From JARFQW01 sp963842955 (GTDB lineage: Bacteria; Pseudomonadota; Gammaproteobacteria; Steroidobacterales; XN24): a stretch of 64,000 nucleotides of DNA. A model generated the notes under the pieces. It saw only the letters and a list, made by a program, of their open reading frames with translations, ran no database searches and was not told the DNA's origin. Within the stretch, counting starts at the first letter, position 1, and the number at the start of each line of letters is the position of its first letter. The DNA lies in assembly GCA_963842955.1 (NCBI GenBank), contig CAWJIJ010000009.1, positions 496,001-560,000 of the forward strand, given 5' to 3'. Positions 16,759 through 24,990 of the stretch are shown here, piece by piece. The position numbers were made by a program, and so were the translations under genes.

Positions 16759-18536
16759 ACGCCCTGTCTGTCCAGCGCGATTTGCCCGACGGAGATGCCG
16801 CTCTCAGCACGCTGGTTTTCGCGGTGGATCCGGCTGGCTGTGGCGGCATTGTTCTTCGCGGCAGGCCCGGTCCTGCCCGTGATCAGTGGCTTCGCGTCAC
16901 CCGGCGATTGCTCCCGACAGATTCTCCATGGCGCAAGATCCCGCTCAATGTCAGCGACGACCGCTTGCTCGGCGGGCTTGATTTCGCCGCGACCGTGAGC
17001 AGCAAGAAGCCTGTGTTCGCGTCGGGTCTCCTGGAAGCTGCCAACGGCGGCGCGCTCTTGCTGTCCATGGCAGAACGCGTGCCGCACTCGAGCGCAGCGC
17101 TGATCAGCGCTGCCCTCGAGCGGGGCTGTGTGCTGGTGGAACGGGACGGCATGGCCAGGCGACGGGCGAGCCGTTTCGGAGTCATCGCTCTGGACGAAGG
17201 CCTCGATGACGAGGAGAGCGTGGCGCCCGTGCTGACCGAGCGGCTCGCGCTGTATCTGCGAACGGATACGGTCGCAGCGGAGGAGATGGACCTCCGTGAC
17301 TGGTCGGCGAGCGACGTGGAGTCCGCCAGGAAGCGCTTTGCCGGCATCGCTACCGACGATTCCATCATCGAGTGGGTGTGCCACTGCGCGGATGCGTTCG
17401 CCATCACCTCGTCTCGGGGGGCATTGCTGTCCCTGCATGTTGCCCGTGTTCTCGCGGCCCTGGCTGGCCGGGACCATGTATCCGAGTCCGAAGCAGGTCT
17501 TGCTGTGCGACTTGTGTTGCCGCAGCGCGCCCGAGCAGTGCCGGCTGGTCCGGAAGAGCCCCCCCAGGACGCTGATGCCAACGAGGATCCGGGCCCGGAG
17601 GAGGCTGCGAACCAGCAGGAACCTGCCGCCCAGGAGGAACCACCGACATCCGGCGGCGTTCCGCCCGAAGAGGTCATGGTCGAGGCCGTTCACGCTGCCA
17701 TTCCGCCGGGTCTGCTCGAACGTCTGGAGGCCCAGCGAGCCAGTCAGCGCCGTCTGACGCTGGGAGGACGCATGGGGCAACGGCGCGTCAGCCCCCGCCG
17801 CGGCCGTCCTGTCGGCGTTCGGCGGACGGACTCGGTTCGTGGTCAGAGGCTCAATGTTCTCGCCACCCTCAAGGCCGCTGCACCGTGGCAGAGACTTCGG
17901 CGCGGATCTCCGTCGGGCGACCAGCCGTTACTGGCGCTCCGCAAGGAGGACCTGCACGTGACCCGCTACGAGGATCGCGTGGAGACCACGACGATTTTCG
18001 TGGTGGACGCATCGGGGTCCCAGGCGGCACAGCGGCTTGCCGAGGTAAAGGGTGCGGTTGAGCTGCTGCTTAACGATTGCTATGTGAGGCGGGACCAGGT
18101 GGCGTTGATCGCCTTTCGGGGCACGGGAGCCCACATGTTGCTTTCGCCCACCCGCGCGCTGGCGAGGGCCAGGCGCTCGCTTGCGTCTCTTCCGGGTGGC
18201 GGCGGTACGCCGCTTGCCGCCGGACTGGATGCTGCACGGGATGCGGCAGCCACCATCGCCCGAGGGGGTCGACTACCGGCCATCGTGCTCCTGACCGACG
18301 GACGGGCGAATATTGCCAGGGACCAGACGCCCGGTGCCGAGTGTGCCGAGCGCGAGGCCATCGCGGCGGCCCAGGTGTTGCGGGCGGACGGCTACAGGAG
18401 CGTTCTCGTCGATACGTCCAGGCGCCCCCGGCCCCGCGCGCGGGTTTTGGCCGATGCCATGGGCGCGATCTATGTCCCGCTTCCCCGGGCGGATGCGGCG
18501 GCGATTTCGGAAACCGTCCAGCGGAGCGTCGCATGA
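16755..18536 (+). CDS. bchD: Magnesium chelatase subunit D
   Basis: Platform subunit of the BchI-BchD ring. It has 593 residues. The N-terminal part is a degenerate AAA+ domain without a good Walker A. The middle (about 255-310) is a long Pro/Glu/Gln-rich linker. The C-terminal von Willebrand A domain contains the MIDAS signature D418-A-S-G-S422 and the later LTDGRANI block. It overlaps bchI by four bases. Confidence 0.95.
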   Translation: MNALSVQRDLPDGDAALSTLVFAVDPAGCGGIVLRGRPGPARDQWLRVTRRLLPTDSPWRKIPLNVSDDRLLGGLDFAATVSSKKPVFASGLLEAANGGALLLSMAERVPHSSAALISAALERGCVLVERDGMARRRASRFGVIALDEGLDDEESVAPVLTERLALYLRTDTVAAEEMDLRDWSASDVESARKRFAGIATDDSIIEWVCHCADAFAITSSRGALLSLHVARVLAALAGRDHVSESEAGLAVRLVLPQRARAVPAGPEEPPQDADANEDPGPEEAANQQEPAAQEEPPTSGGVPPEEVMVEAVHAAIPPGLLERLEAQRASQRRLTLGGRMGQRRVSPRRGRPVGVRRTDSVRGQRLNVLATLKAAAPWQRLRRGSPSGDQPLLALRKEDLHVTRYEDRVETTTIFVVDASGSQAAQRLAEVKGAVELLLNDCYVRRDQVALIAFRGTGAHMLLSPTRALARARRSLASLPGGGGTPLAAGLDAARDAAATIARGGRLPAIVLLTDGRANIARDQTPGAECAEREAIAAAQVLRADGYRSVLVDTSRRPRPRARVLADAMGAIYVPLPRADAAAISETVQRSVA

Positions 18537-18612
18537 TCCTGTCGCCCTCAATCGAGCCTTCAAAGGGCCCCCTGTTTTCTTCCGGGGGCTGTCAGTGAAC
18601 GGTGAGGTCTGC

Positions 18613-19554
18613 ATGGATCCCGCCGGCGGACTGCCTGTGCCGGGTGCGTCGCACGGTGGGCCTGCCCTGGTCATTCCCCAGGACTGGCCGAATCGGAGCA
18701 GCAGTCGCGAAGTGGAGGCGGCCGGTACGCGCTGGCACGTTCAGCGGATGGGCAATGGGTCCCCGATTTTGCTGGTTCACGGGACCGGAGCTTCGACCCA
18801 TACCTGGCGGGACATCATGCCGCTGTTGGCGGAATCCTATGACGTGGTGGCCGTAGATCTTCCCGGTCACGGGTTTTCCGGTCGTTTGCCGGGCGACTCC
18901 ATGGCGCTTGCAGCAATTGCGGACGGGCTTGGCGAGCTTCTCGATCGCATCGGTGTCTGCCCGACATTTGCCGTTGGTCACTCTGCGGGCGCTGCGGTGC
19001 TGATCGAGATGTCCATGGACGGCCTCATAGAGCCGTCGTGCGTGGTTGGACTCAATGCCGCGCTGCTGCCCTTTGAAGGCCGGGTGCAACGCTTCTTTTC
19101 GCCTCTGGCGCGGGCCCTGGCTGGCAGCAGGACCGTGGCCAGGGTGCTGGCGCGCCGGGCCGACGATCCCGCTGCCATCGACCGGCTCCTGACAGGCACG
19201 GGTTCTGTGCTGGACGCTCGAGGGGTCGATCTTTATCAACGCTTGTTTGCTTGCCCGAAGCGAATCGCTGCCGTTCTGCAAATGATGGCGTCCTGGGATC
19301 TTCACGGGCTATGCAAGCGGCTCGACCGGTTCAGGACGCCGCTGTACCTGATTACTGCGGCCGGAGACAGTGCGGTGGCGCCTGGGCAAGCACGAGAGGT
19401 TGCAGCGCTTGCGCCGGATGCACATGTCATCGAGATGGGGCAGGGCGGGCACTTGTCCCACGAAGAATTCCCGGAACAGACCGCGAAGCTGATCCATGCG
19501 CTGTGCGAGGACGGTTATGCATCTGGAGTAACGGGAGGGCGTGCCGGAACATGA
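18613..19554 (+). CDS. bchO: BchO, alpha/beta hydrolase of the photosynthesis cluster
   Basis: Alpha/beta-fold hydrolase family always found next to bchI/bchD; its substrate is unknown but it is assigned to bacteriochlorophyll synthesis. I take ATG 18613, with GGTGAGG five bases upstream (313 residues). GTG 18595 behind GGGGG is an alternative, six codons longer. The oxyanion-hole block (ILLVHGTGASTHTWRD), the nucleophile elbow GHSAGA and the late His (GQGGHLSHEEFPE) form a complete catalytic set. Last gene of the bchF-led string. Confidence 0.9.
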   Translation: MDPAGGLPVPGASHGGPALVIPQDWPNRSSSREVEAAGTRWHVQRMGNGSPILLVHGTGASTHTWRDIMPLLAESYDVVAVDLPGHGFSGRLPGDSMALAAIADGLGELLDRIGVCPTFAVGHSAGAAVLIEMSMDGLIEPSCVVGLNAALLPFEGRVQRFFSPLARALAGSRTVARVLARRADDPAAIDRLLTGTGSVLDARGVDLYQRLFACPKRIAAVLQMMASWDLHGLCKRLDRFRTPLYLITAAGDSAVAPGQAREVAALAPDAHVIEMGQGGHLSHEEFPEQTAKLIHALCEDGYASGVTGGRAGT

Positions 19555-19680
19555 TGCCGGGGCTCATTGACATAAGGCGCGCGGGACAGGCCAGAACAAC
19601 TTCGGCACCCTGTCGCAGATCGCCTGGCTACGATCCCCAAGCCATGTCAAACTGGACTAGGAACGGGAGATAACGAGACC

Positions 19681-20634
19681 ATGTACGGCCATGACCTGAA
19701 ATCCGTTCTCCGGTCCCGCATCGACATGCGGGAGTGTCGCGGCCGCCTGCAGGCGGGCTCGCAATCGTTCTTCGCTGCTTCGCTTTTACTGCCCAAGGTC
19801 TATCGACAGCCGATCACCGCGCTGTACGCATTCTGTCGTCTTGCGGACGACGAGATCGACGCCGCGACGGCTCAGCAGAGCGCTCTGGAACGTCTTTACG
19901 AACGCCTGGACAGAATCTATTCCGACCGGCCCGGGAATTGCTCCGTGGAACGAGCCTTCTCGGATGTGGTCCTGCGGCATCGCATACCGTATGCGTTGCC
20001 CGCGGCGATGCTCGAGGGCTTCGCCTGGGATCTGGACGGACGATGCTACGAGTCAGTATCAGATGTCTATGCCTATTCCGCACGGGTCGCGGGAACGGTC
20101 GGAGTAATGATGGCGATACTCATGGGCGCCAGGGAGAAAGAGGTCCTCAGCAGAGCCTGTGACCTGGGCGTCGCCATGCAGCTGACAAATATTGCCCGAG
20201 ACGTGGGCGAGGACGCTCGTTCCGGCCGGGTCTATTTACCCTCGGAGTTGCTTGCCGAGCACGGCATACGCAGCGATGAGTGGCTTCAGGAGCCGGTTTT
20301 CAACGAGGCGACTGCCCATGCGACGCGGCAAATCCTAGAGCGCGCCGACGGACTGTACCGCCGGGCGGAGTGGGGGATCCGCCAATTGCCCCTCGTTTGC
20401 CGGCCAGCGATGTTCGCGGCGCGCCTGATCTACGCCGACATCGGGCGCGAGATCGAGCAGGCCGGTTTCGACTCGGTCAGCCGCCGCGCGGTCGTTCCGC
20501 AGTCTCGAAAAGGCGCACTCCTGATCCGCGCGGCCCGTGCTGCGACAACCAGTGGACGGCGAGACCGGGCGCCGGTTCTGAACGAGGTCCGCTTCCTCAT
20601 CGACGCTGCGGTGGAGGCCGGTGCGGCGGGATGA
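19681..20634 (+). CDS. crtB: Phytoene synthase
   Basis: Joins two geranylgeranyl diphosphates to form phytoene, the first carotenoid. It has 317 residues. The first Asp-rich site is ADDEID at about 55-60, and the second is in QLTNIARDVGEDARSGRVYLP. The DGRCYESVSDVYAYSARVAGTVG block is typical of the squalene/phytoene synthase family. Start ATG is behind GGGAG. It is separated from bchO by 126 bp in which I find no convincing promoter or PpsR site, so it may be read through from bchO or have a divergent-type promoter. Confidence 0.95.
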   Translation: MYGHDLKSVLRSRIDMRECRGRLQAGSQSFFAASLLLPKVYRQPITALYAFCRLADDEIDAATAQQSALERLYERLDRIYSDRPGNCSVERAFSDVVLRHRIPYALPAAMLEGFAWDLDGRCYESVSDVYAYSARVAGTVGVMMAILMGAREKEVLSRACDLGVAMQLTNIARDVGEDARSGRVYLPSELLAEHGIRSDEWLQEPVFNEATAHATRQILERADGLYRRAEWGIRQLPLVCRPAMFAARLIYADIGREIEQAGFDSVSRRAVVPQSRKGALLIRAARAATTSGRRDRAPVLNEVRFLIDAAVEAGAAG

Positions 20635-20845
20635 GTACGGGCGAGACGATACTGCGCCAGCATCGCTGCCATGTCGTTTCGAATCAAACCCGGTTCGAGT
20701 CTGTGCAGGGCCCCCGCTGCTGCAGCTAATGCGCCCGTGTCCTTGAGGAGCGTTTCGACGCGCCGTGACGATTCAGCCAAACCGGTGAAATCAAGCGGGC
20801 CGCTTTAGCATTGTCCGAAATTGGCGCGCCGGTCTCTTTACCCGG
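20635..20845. other. Intergenic region between convergent crtB and crtC
   Basis: The 211 bases between the two convergent stops carry no recognisable gene. A small leftward open frame (to 20780) could extend into crtB antisense, but it resembles nothing I know. A weak hairpin with GCCGG/CCGGC arms (20829-20833 and 20843-20847) could end crtC transcription, but it has no U-run. Confidence 0.35.
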
Positions 20846-21808
20846 CTAGCGCCTGGCTACGCGCGGCATGCGGAACGGCAGCAGGCCTCGCACCCAGGAC
20901 TTCTGAAATCGGGTCAGCGACAGCGCTTCGTGCATGACATGCACGGGCTCGCCCTCGTGCTGGTCAAGGAGAACCGATCGCGCATAGAAGGGCGTGTCTT
21001 CCAGGGTCTCGAGCACTTCCGGCTTGCCGTCAGTTCTTGTCGGGCGCCGGATACGCCAGCCGGTCGGCGGCAGGTCGGTCAGTGCGGGCACGACTGATTG
21101 CCGGGGCGCGGCACCGGGTGCACACCGCAGCGCGAGCGCGCGCTGATAGCCATCTCGCTCCGTCACTGCGTAGGTGATCTCGGCGGCCGTCTTGTCATGC
21201 CGCCGGCTCCAGTTCCAGCCCGCGAAATCGTGTTCCAGGGTGCGGGGGCCGGCGTTGGTATCGAGATAGCCGGTTCCGGTCCATGCCAGCTTCGGCTGCT
21301 CGAAACGGACATCGATCCTGGCCGAAGGCGCGATTGGCCGCCAGGTATGATCCCCGGCCCGGTCCAGCTGAAAACCAACGCCATTCAGTTCGTTCGGGGT
21401 GATCACGATACGTCCGATGAGGGAGCGGGGAATGGGCATGGACCGCTCCCGGACCGTGACCTCGAGGGCGTCGTCTCGCCAGCGTAGCGCGCTTGGACCG
21501 ACGGAGAACCAGTCGGGACCGCGACCCACGTCGGCGCTACCCCGTTCCGTCATTGCCCAGCGCTTGCCGCCAGGCCGGTACAGGCCGATGTTGATTGCAC
21601 AGTAGTGCTCCGGGTTGGTGGGCCCCTTGCGGCGCGCCGCAAAGTAATAGGGGGAAAACACGCTGCCGATGAAGGCAATAACCACGATTCCCTGGCGTCC
21701 GTCTTCGGCGAGGCCGTCCAGGTACCACCATCGGTAACCGCTCATCGGAACGGGCACGTCGAATCTGGGGGCTGCCGGTTCCTGGATCGACAAGAAGGAC
21801 TGGGACAT
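20846..21808 (-). CDS. crtC: Acyclic carotenoid 1,2-hydratase CrtC
   Basis: Hydrates the end of neurosporene- or lycopene-type carotenoids to give 1-hydroxy products for the spirilloxanthin series. It has 320 residues. Family blocks are GYRWWYLDGLAEDGRQGIVVI at about 25-45, GSVFSPYYF, EHYCAINIGLY and GTGYLDTNAGPRTLEHDF. It is transcribed away from crtE through the shared 120-bp regulatory region. Works with CrtD and CrtF. Confidence 0.94.
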   Translation of the reverse strand: MSQSFLSIQEPAAPRFDVPVPMSGYRWWYLDGLAEDGRQGIVVIAFIGSVFSPYYFAARRKGPTNPEHYCAINIGLYRPGGKRWAMTERGSADVGRGPDWFSVGPSALRWRDDALEVTVRERSMPIPRSLIGRIVITPNELNGVGFQLDRAGDHTWRPIAPSARIDVRFEQPKLAWTGTGYLDTNAGPRTLEHDFAGWNWSRRHDKTAAEITYAVTERDGYQRALALRCAPGAAPRQSVVPALTDLPPTGWRIRRPTRTDGKPEVLETLEDTPFYARSVLLDQHEGEPVHVMHEALSLTRFQKSWVRGLLPFRMPRVARR

Positions 21809-21852
21809 TTCTGGACCTGATGGCGACGGAGGTTGCGGCGCCTTGAGGTTGT

Positions 21853-21915
21853 TTGACCTTGCTAATTTATGTGTCTATTCTACATGACACTTTCAAATGA
21901 CAAATAAACTAGACA
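21853..21915 (+). promoter_or_regulatory. Divergent crtC/crtE control region with tandem PpsR sites
   Basis: For crtE: -35 TTGACC at 21853-21858, a 17-base spacer, and -10 TATTCT at 21876-21881. A perfect PpsR/CrtJ palindrome (TGT-N12-ACA) at 21872-21889 covers the -10. Two further near-matches (TGA-N12-ACA) follow at 21885-21902 and 21898-21915, so half-sites of the TGACA type recur every 13 bp. The same repeats lie in the likely crtC promoter zone on the other strand, so one array could control both genes. Confidence 0.7.
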
Positions 21916-21928
21916 CTCAGGGGTCGCT

Positions 21929-22801
21929 ATGAATCCGAACGCTCGTATTGATGCGGCTCTGCGTAACGCGATTAATCAGGCGGGAGGCGGATCCTGTCCT
22001 CCGCGTCTGGCCGAAGCGCTGGACTATGCGGTGTTTCCGGCCGGGCATCGTATCCGCCCGCGTCTCTGCCTTGCGGTCGCTCTTGCCCACGAGGATCCGA
22101 CCCCGGGCGTGTCTGATGCGGCGCTCAGCAGCATTGAGCTGCTTCACTGCGCGTCCCTGGTTCACGATGACATGCCCTGTTTCGATAACGCGGATGTGCG
22201 GCGCGGCAAGCCTTCGGTCCATGCAAGTTACGGCGAGCCGCTCGCACTGTTGTGCGGTGATGCGCTGATCGTCATGGCCTTCCAGGTGCTCGCCCGCGCG
22301 GCGAGTCTTGGTCCCAGGCGGGTGGGTGCGCTCTGCGGGATCGTCGGTGATTCGGTCGGCGGCCCGGATGGAATTGTGGCGGGCCAGGCCTGGGAATGCG
22401 AGCCGTCAGTCCCGCTTCGGATCTATCAGCGCGCCAAGACCGGTTCCCTCTTTGCTGCGGCGACGATGGCGGGCGCGGCGGCGGCCGGAGCGGACCACGA
22501 ACGCTGGGCGTCGCTCGGCGACCGAATTGGCGAGGCCTACCAGATGGCGGACGATCTGCTGGACAGCTGCGGAGATCCCGATGTCATCGGCAAGCCGGTG
22601 GGGCAGGACGAGCTCCTGGGGCGGCCCAACGCGGCAGCCCAGATGGGCGTGCAGGGCGCCACCGAGCGCCTTCTCGAGCTGATTGAGTCAGCGATTGACA
22701 GCATTCCCTCCTGTCCCGGCGAGGCGCGCTTGCGGCGCCTGATCCGCAGCGAGGCAACCGGATTTATGGAGGCGGCCCTCGCCGGACGGGCGGCGGCCTG
22801 A
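21929..22801 (+). CDS. crtE: Geranylgeranyl diphosphate synthase
   Basis: Makes the C20 precursor for phytoene and for the bacteriochlorophyll tail. It has 290 residues. The first Asp-rich motif is D80-D81-MPCFD86 followed by NADVRRGKP; the second is DDLLD at 208-212 followed by SCGDPDVIGK. Start ATG is behind AGGGG. It is followed by crtF 42 bases later in the same direction. Confidence 0.95.
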   Translation: MNPNARIDAALRNAINQAGGGSCPPRLAEALDYAVFPAGHRIRPRLCLAVALAHEDPTPGVSDAALSSIELLHCASLVHDDMPCFDNADVRRGKPSVHASYGEPLALLCGDALIVMAFQVLARAASLGPRRVGALCGIVGDSVGGPDGIVAGQAWECEPSVPLRIYQRAKTGSLFAAATMAGAAAAGADHERWASLGDRIGEAYQMADDLLDSCGDPDVIGKPVGQDELLGRPNAAAQMGVQGATERLLELIESAIDSIPSCPGEARLRRLIRSEATGFMEAALAGRAAA

Positions 22802-22842
22802 GCCATTGAAGCCCGCGGGTACCCTGTGCCGCGGCCGGGCGC

Positions 22843-23958
22843 ATGCCCTCGATATTTGACCTGAGAAACGCGTTTCTGACCCGCGCCCGGTTCCGGGCCA
22901 GAGTACAGAAAATTCCGCTGCTCCAGGGGGTTGCAAGACAGCAATCCGTCGAGTTGTTTCGCCTGTGCAGTGGTTTTGTTCACAGCCAGCTACTCCTTGC
23001 CTGCGTGCGGCTCGGGTTGTTCGAGCTCCTTCGTGGCGGCGCCTTGCCCGTGGCCGAAATCGCCGATCGGCTTGGGCTCCCCGTCGAGAGGGCCGAGCGC
23101 CTTCTCGGCGCGGCCGCTGCCCTTCGGCTGACCGAGAGTCGACCCGGTGATCGTTTCGGGCTGGGTATGCTCGGCGCGGCCCTCGTGGAGAATCCTTCGG
23201 TCCAGGCCATGGTGGAGCACCATGCCCTTCTGTACGCCGATCTCGCCGACCCGGTGTCCCTGTTTGCCGGCAGTGGCCCGCCGACGGGACTGTCCGCGCT
23301 GTGGCCGTATTCCGGTTCCGCCGGACCCGAGCGCCTCGCCGAAACCGATGTTTCGGCTTACTCCACGCTCATGGCGGAATCCCAGGTCATGGTGGCGGAG
23401 CAGATTCTCGGCGCCGTGTCGTTTCGCCGCTTCCGGCGGCTGCTGGATCTGGGCGGCGGATCGGGTGCATTTGCCATCGCCGCCGCGGACCGGTGGCCCG
23501 GGCTGTCGGTGACGGTGGCTGATCTGCCTGCCGTAGCTTGCATGGCGAAAAAACGAATTGCCGAGGCGGGCCTGGATCACCGGATCTCGGTCGTAGGCGC
23601 AGACGCGGTAGCCGATGACCTGCCCCGAGGCTTCGACGCGGTGTCGCTGGTCCGAATTATCCACGACCACGACGAGGAGCGGGCGCTTGACCTGCTTGCG
23701 GCGGCCCGCGTCGCGCTGCGCGACGGGGGCGTGCTGATTCTCGCGGAACCCATGGCCGACAAGGCGGATGCCGGCAGGTTCATCGACGCCTATTTCAGCG
23801 TTTATCTTCTGGCGATGGGGACGGGGAGGCCGCGCTCGTTTGCCGGTTTGTCCGCTTTGCTCGAGCAAGCCGGCTTCCGGAAGATCCGCCGTCGCCGGAC
23901 GCATGTTCCCTTGATCACGAGCGTCATCACCGCTGTTCCGGTCAGTAAACGTAAATAA
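22843..23958 (+). CDS. crtF: Hydroxyneurosporene/hydroxycarotenoid O-methyltransferase
   Basis: Methylates the 1-hydroxy group of acyclic carotenoids to give the methoxy ends of spirilloxanthin. It has 371 residues. A helical dimerisation domain (about 30-110) precedes the class I methyltransferase core with LLDLGGGSGAFAIAAADRWP, and the catalytic region has LVRIIHDHDEE. The ending SVYLLAMGTGRPRSF...LEQAGF is typical of plant-type O-methyltransferases. Lies between crtE and bchC, the usual PGC order. Confidence 0.93.
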   Translation: MPSIFDLRNAFLTRARFRARVQKIPLLQGVARQQSVELFRLCSGFVHSQLLLACVRLGLFELLRGGALPVAEIADRLGLPVERAERLLGAAAALRLTESRPGDRFGLGMLGAALVENPSVQAMVEHHALLYADLADPVSLFAGSGPPTGLSALWPYSGSAGPERLAETDVSAYSTLMAESQVMVAEQILGAVSFRRFRRLLDLGGGSGAFAIAAADRWPGLSVTVADLPAVACMAKKRIAEAGLDHRISVVGADAVADDLPRGFDAVSLVRIIHDHDEERALDLLAAARVALRDGGVLILAEPMADKADAGRFIDAYFSVYLLAMGTGRPRSFAGLSALLEQAGFRKIRRRRTHVPLITSVITAVPVSKRK

Positions 23959-23961
23959 AGA

Positions 23962-23993
23962 TTGACATATGTATCAGTCATCTTAAACTGACA
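23962..23993 (+). promoter_or_regulatory. bchC promoter with PpsR half-sites every 13 bp
   Basis: -35 TTGACA (perfect) at 23962-23967, a 16-base spacer, and -10 TAAACT at 23984-23989. Half-sites of the PpsR palindrome lie at 23963 (TGACA), 23976 (AGTCA) and 23989 (TGACA), exactly 13 bp apart. The pair 23976-23993 is AGT-N12-ACA, one base from consensus. The predicted transcription start would fall only a few bases before the bchC ATG at 23998. Confidence 0.6.
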
Positions 23994-23997
23994 CATT

Positions 23998-24990
23998 ATG
24001 GAGAGACAGCAATCACGGGGGGAGCGGGGCGGTCCATATTCGGCCCGTGCTGTCGTGTTCGAGCGTCCCGAGTCCTTATCCCTGCGAGAGGTTCGGCTCA
24101 CACCGCCTGCGCAGGGTGAGGTGGTGGTTGACGTGGAATGGACCGGAATCAGCACGGGGACGGAGAAACTTCTCTGGTCGGGCCGCATGCCTCAGTTTCC
24201 CGGTCTCGGCTATCCGCTGGTCCCGGGCTATGAAACGGTCGGGACGATCGCCGAGTGCAGTCCCGATGCCGGAGGCAAGGTCGGGGTCCAACCCGGCGAT
24301 CGCGTGTTCGTGCCCGGCGCTCGCTGCTTCGGCGAATTGCGGGGCCTGTTTGGCGGGGCTGCGTCACGCCTGGTTGTCGATCAGGGGAAACTCGTGCCGG
24401 TGGGCGCGGATCTCGGCGAAGAGGCCGTGTTACTCGCCCTGGCGGCGACCGCGCATCACGCGCTCCACTACCAGGGCTCGGCAGCGCTGCCGGATTTGAT
24501 TGTCGGGCACGGCGTTCTCGGCCGGCTTCTTGCCAGGCTCACCATTGCCCTCGGCGGACCCGCGCCGATGGTGTGGGAGATCGATGCCCGCCGCGGCGAT
24601 GGCGCTGCCGGCTATTCCGTTTTGCATCCCGACGTGGATGAGCGGCGCGACTATCGACGCATTCTCGACGCGAGCGGCGCGCCGGCGCTTCTCGACGGGC
24701 TGATTCAGCGCCTTTCGAAGGGCGGCGAAATCGTCCTCGCGGGGTTCTACCAGGATCCGCTCTCGTTCACGTTTCCGCCGGCCTTCATGCGCGAAGCGTC
24801 GATTCGCGTCGCGGCTGAATGGTCACCAGGAGACCTGGTTGGCGTCATGCAGGCCGTCGGGTCCGGAGCCCTGTCCCTTGACGATCTTGTTTCGCACCGG
24901 GCCGAGCCGGGTGGCGCAGAGGCCGCCTATGCACAGGCCTTCGCGGACCCGGACTGCCTGAAGATGGTTCTTGACTGGAGGAATTTCTGA
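23998..24990 (+). CDS. bchC: 3-hydroxyethyl bacteriochlorophyllide a dehydrogenase
   Basis: Oxidises the C3 hydroxyethyl group to acetyl in bacteriochlorophyll a synthesis. It has 330 residues. It belongs to the zinc-alcohol-dehydrogenase-like family; the block ARAVVFERPESLSLREVRL at about 17-35 and GISTGTEKLLWSGRMPQFPG are characteristic of BchC. The first 15 residues (MERQQSRGERGG) are an extension, and there is no Shine-Dalgarno before ATG 23998. No better start lies nearer the conserved part. The bchX start follows directly after the stop. Confidence 0.94.
   Translation: MERQQSRGERGGPYSARAVVFERPESLSLREVRLTPPAQGEVVVDVEWTGISTGTEKLLWSGRMPQFPGLGYPLVPGYETVGTIAECSPDAGGKVGVQPGDRVFVPGARCFGELRGLFGGAASRLVVDQGKLVPVGADLGEEAVLLALAATAHHALHYQGSAALPDLIVGHGVLGRLLARLTIALGGPAPMVWEIDARRGDGAAGYSVLHPDVDERRDYRRILDASGAPALLDGLIQRLSKGGEIVLAGFYQDPLSFTFPPAFMREASIRVAAEWSPGDLVGVMQAVGSGALSLDDLVSHRAEPGGAEAAYAQAFADPDCLKMVLDWRNF

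Noticed and set aside
19555..19680. PpsR site or promoter before crtB
   Set aside because: A TTGACA at 19567 and a TGTCA at 19645 are present, but neither has a matching -10 or a partner half-site at 13 bp.
20430..20780. Leftward 116-codon frame at the crtB 3' end
   Set aside because: Mostly antisense to crtB; the unique 5' part shows no recognisable family, and its start has no clear ribosome site.
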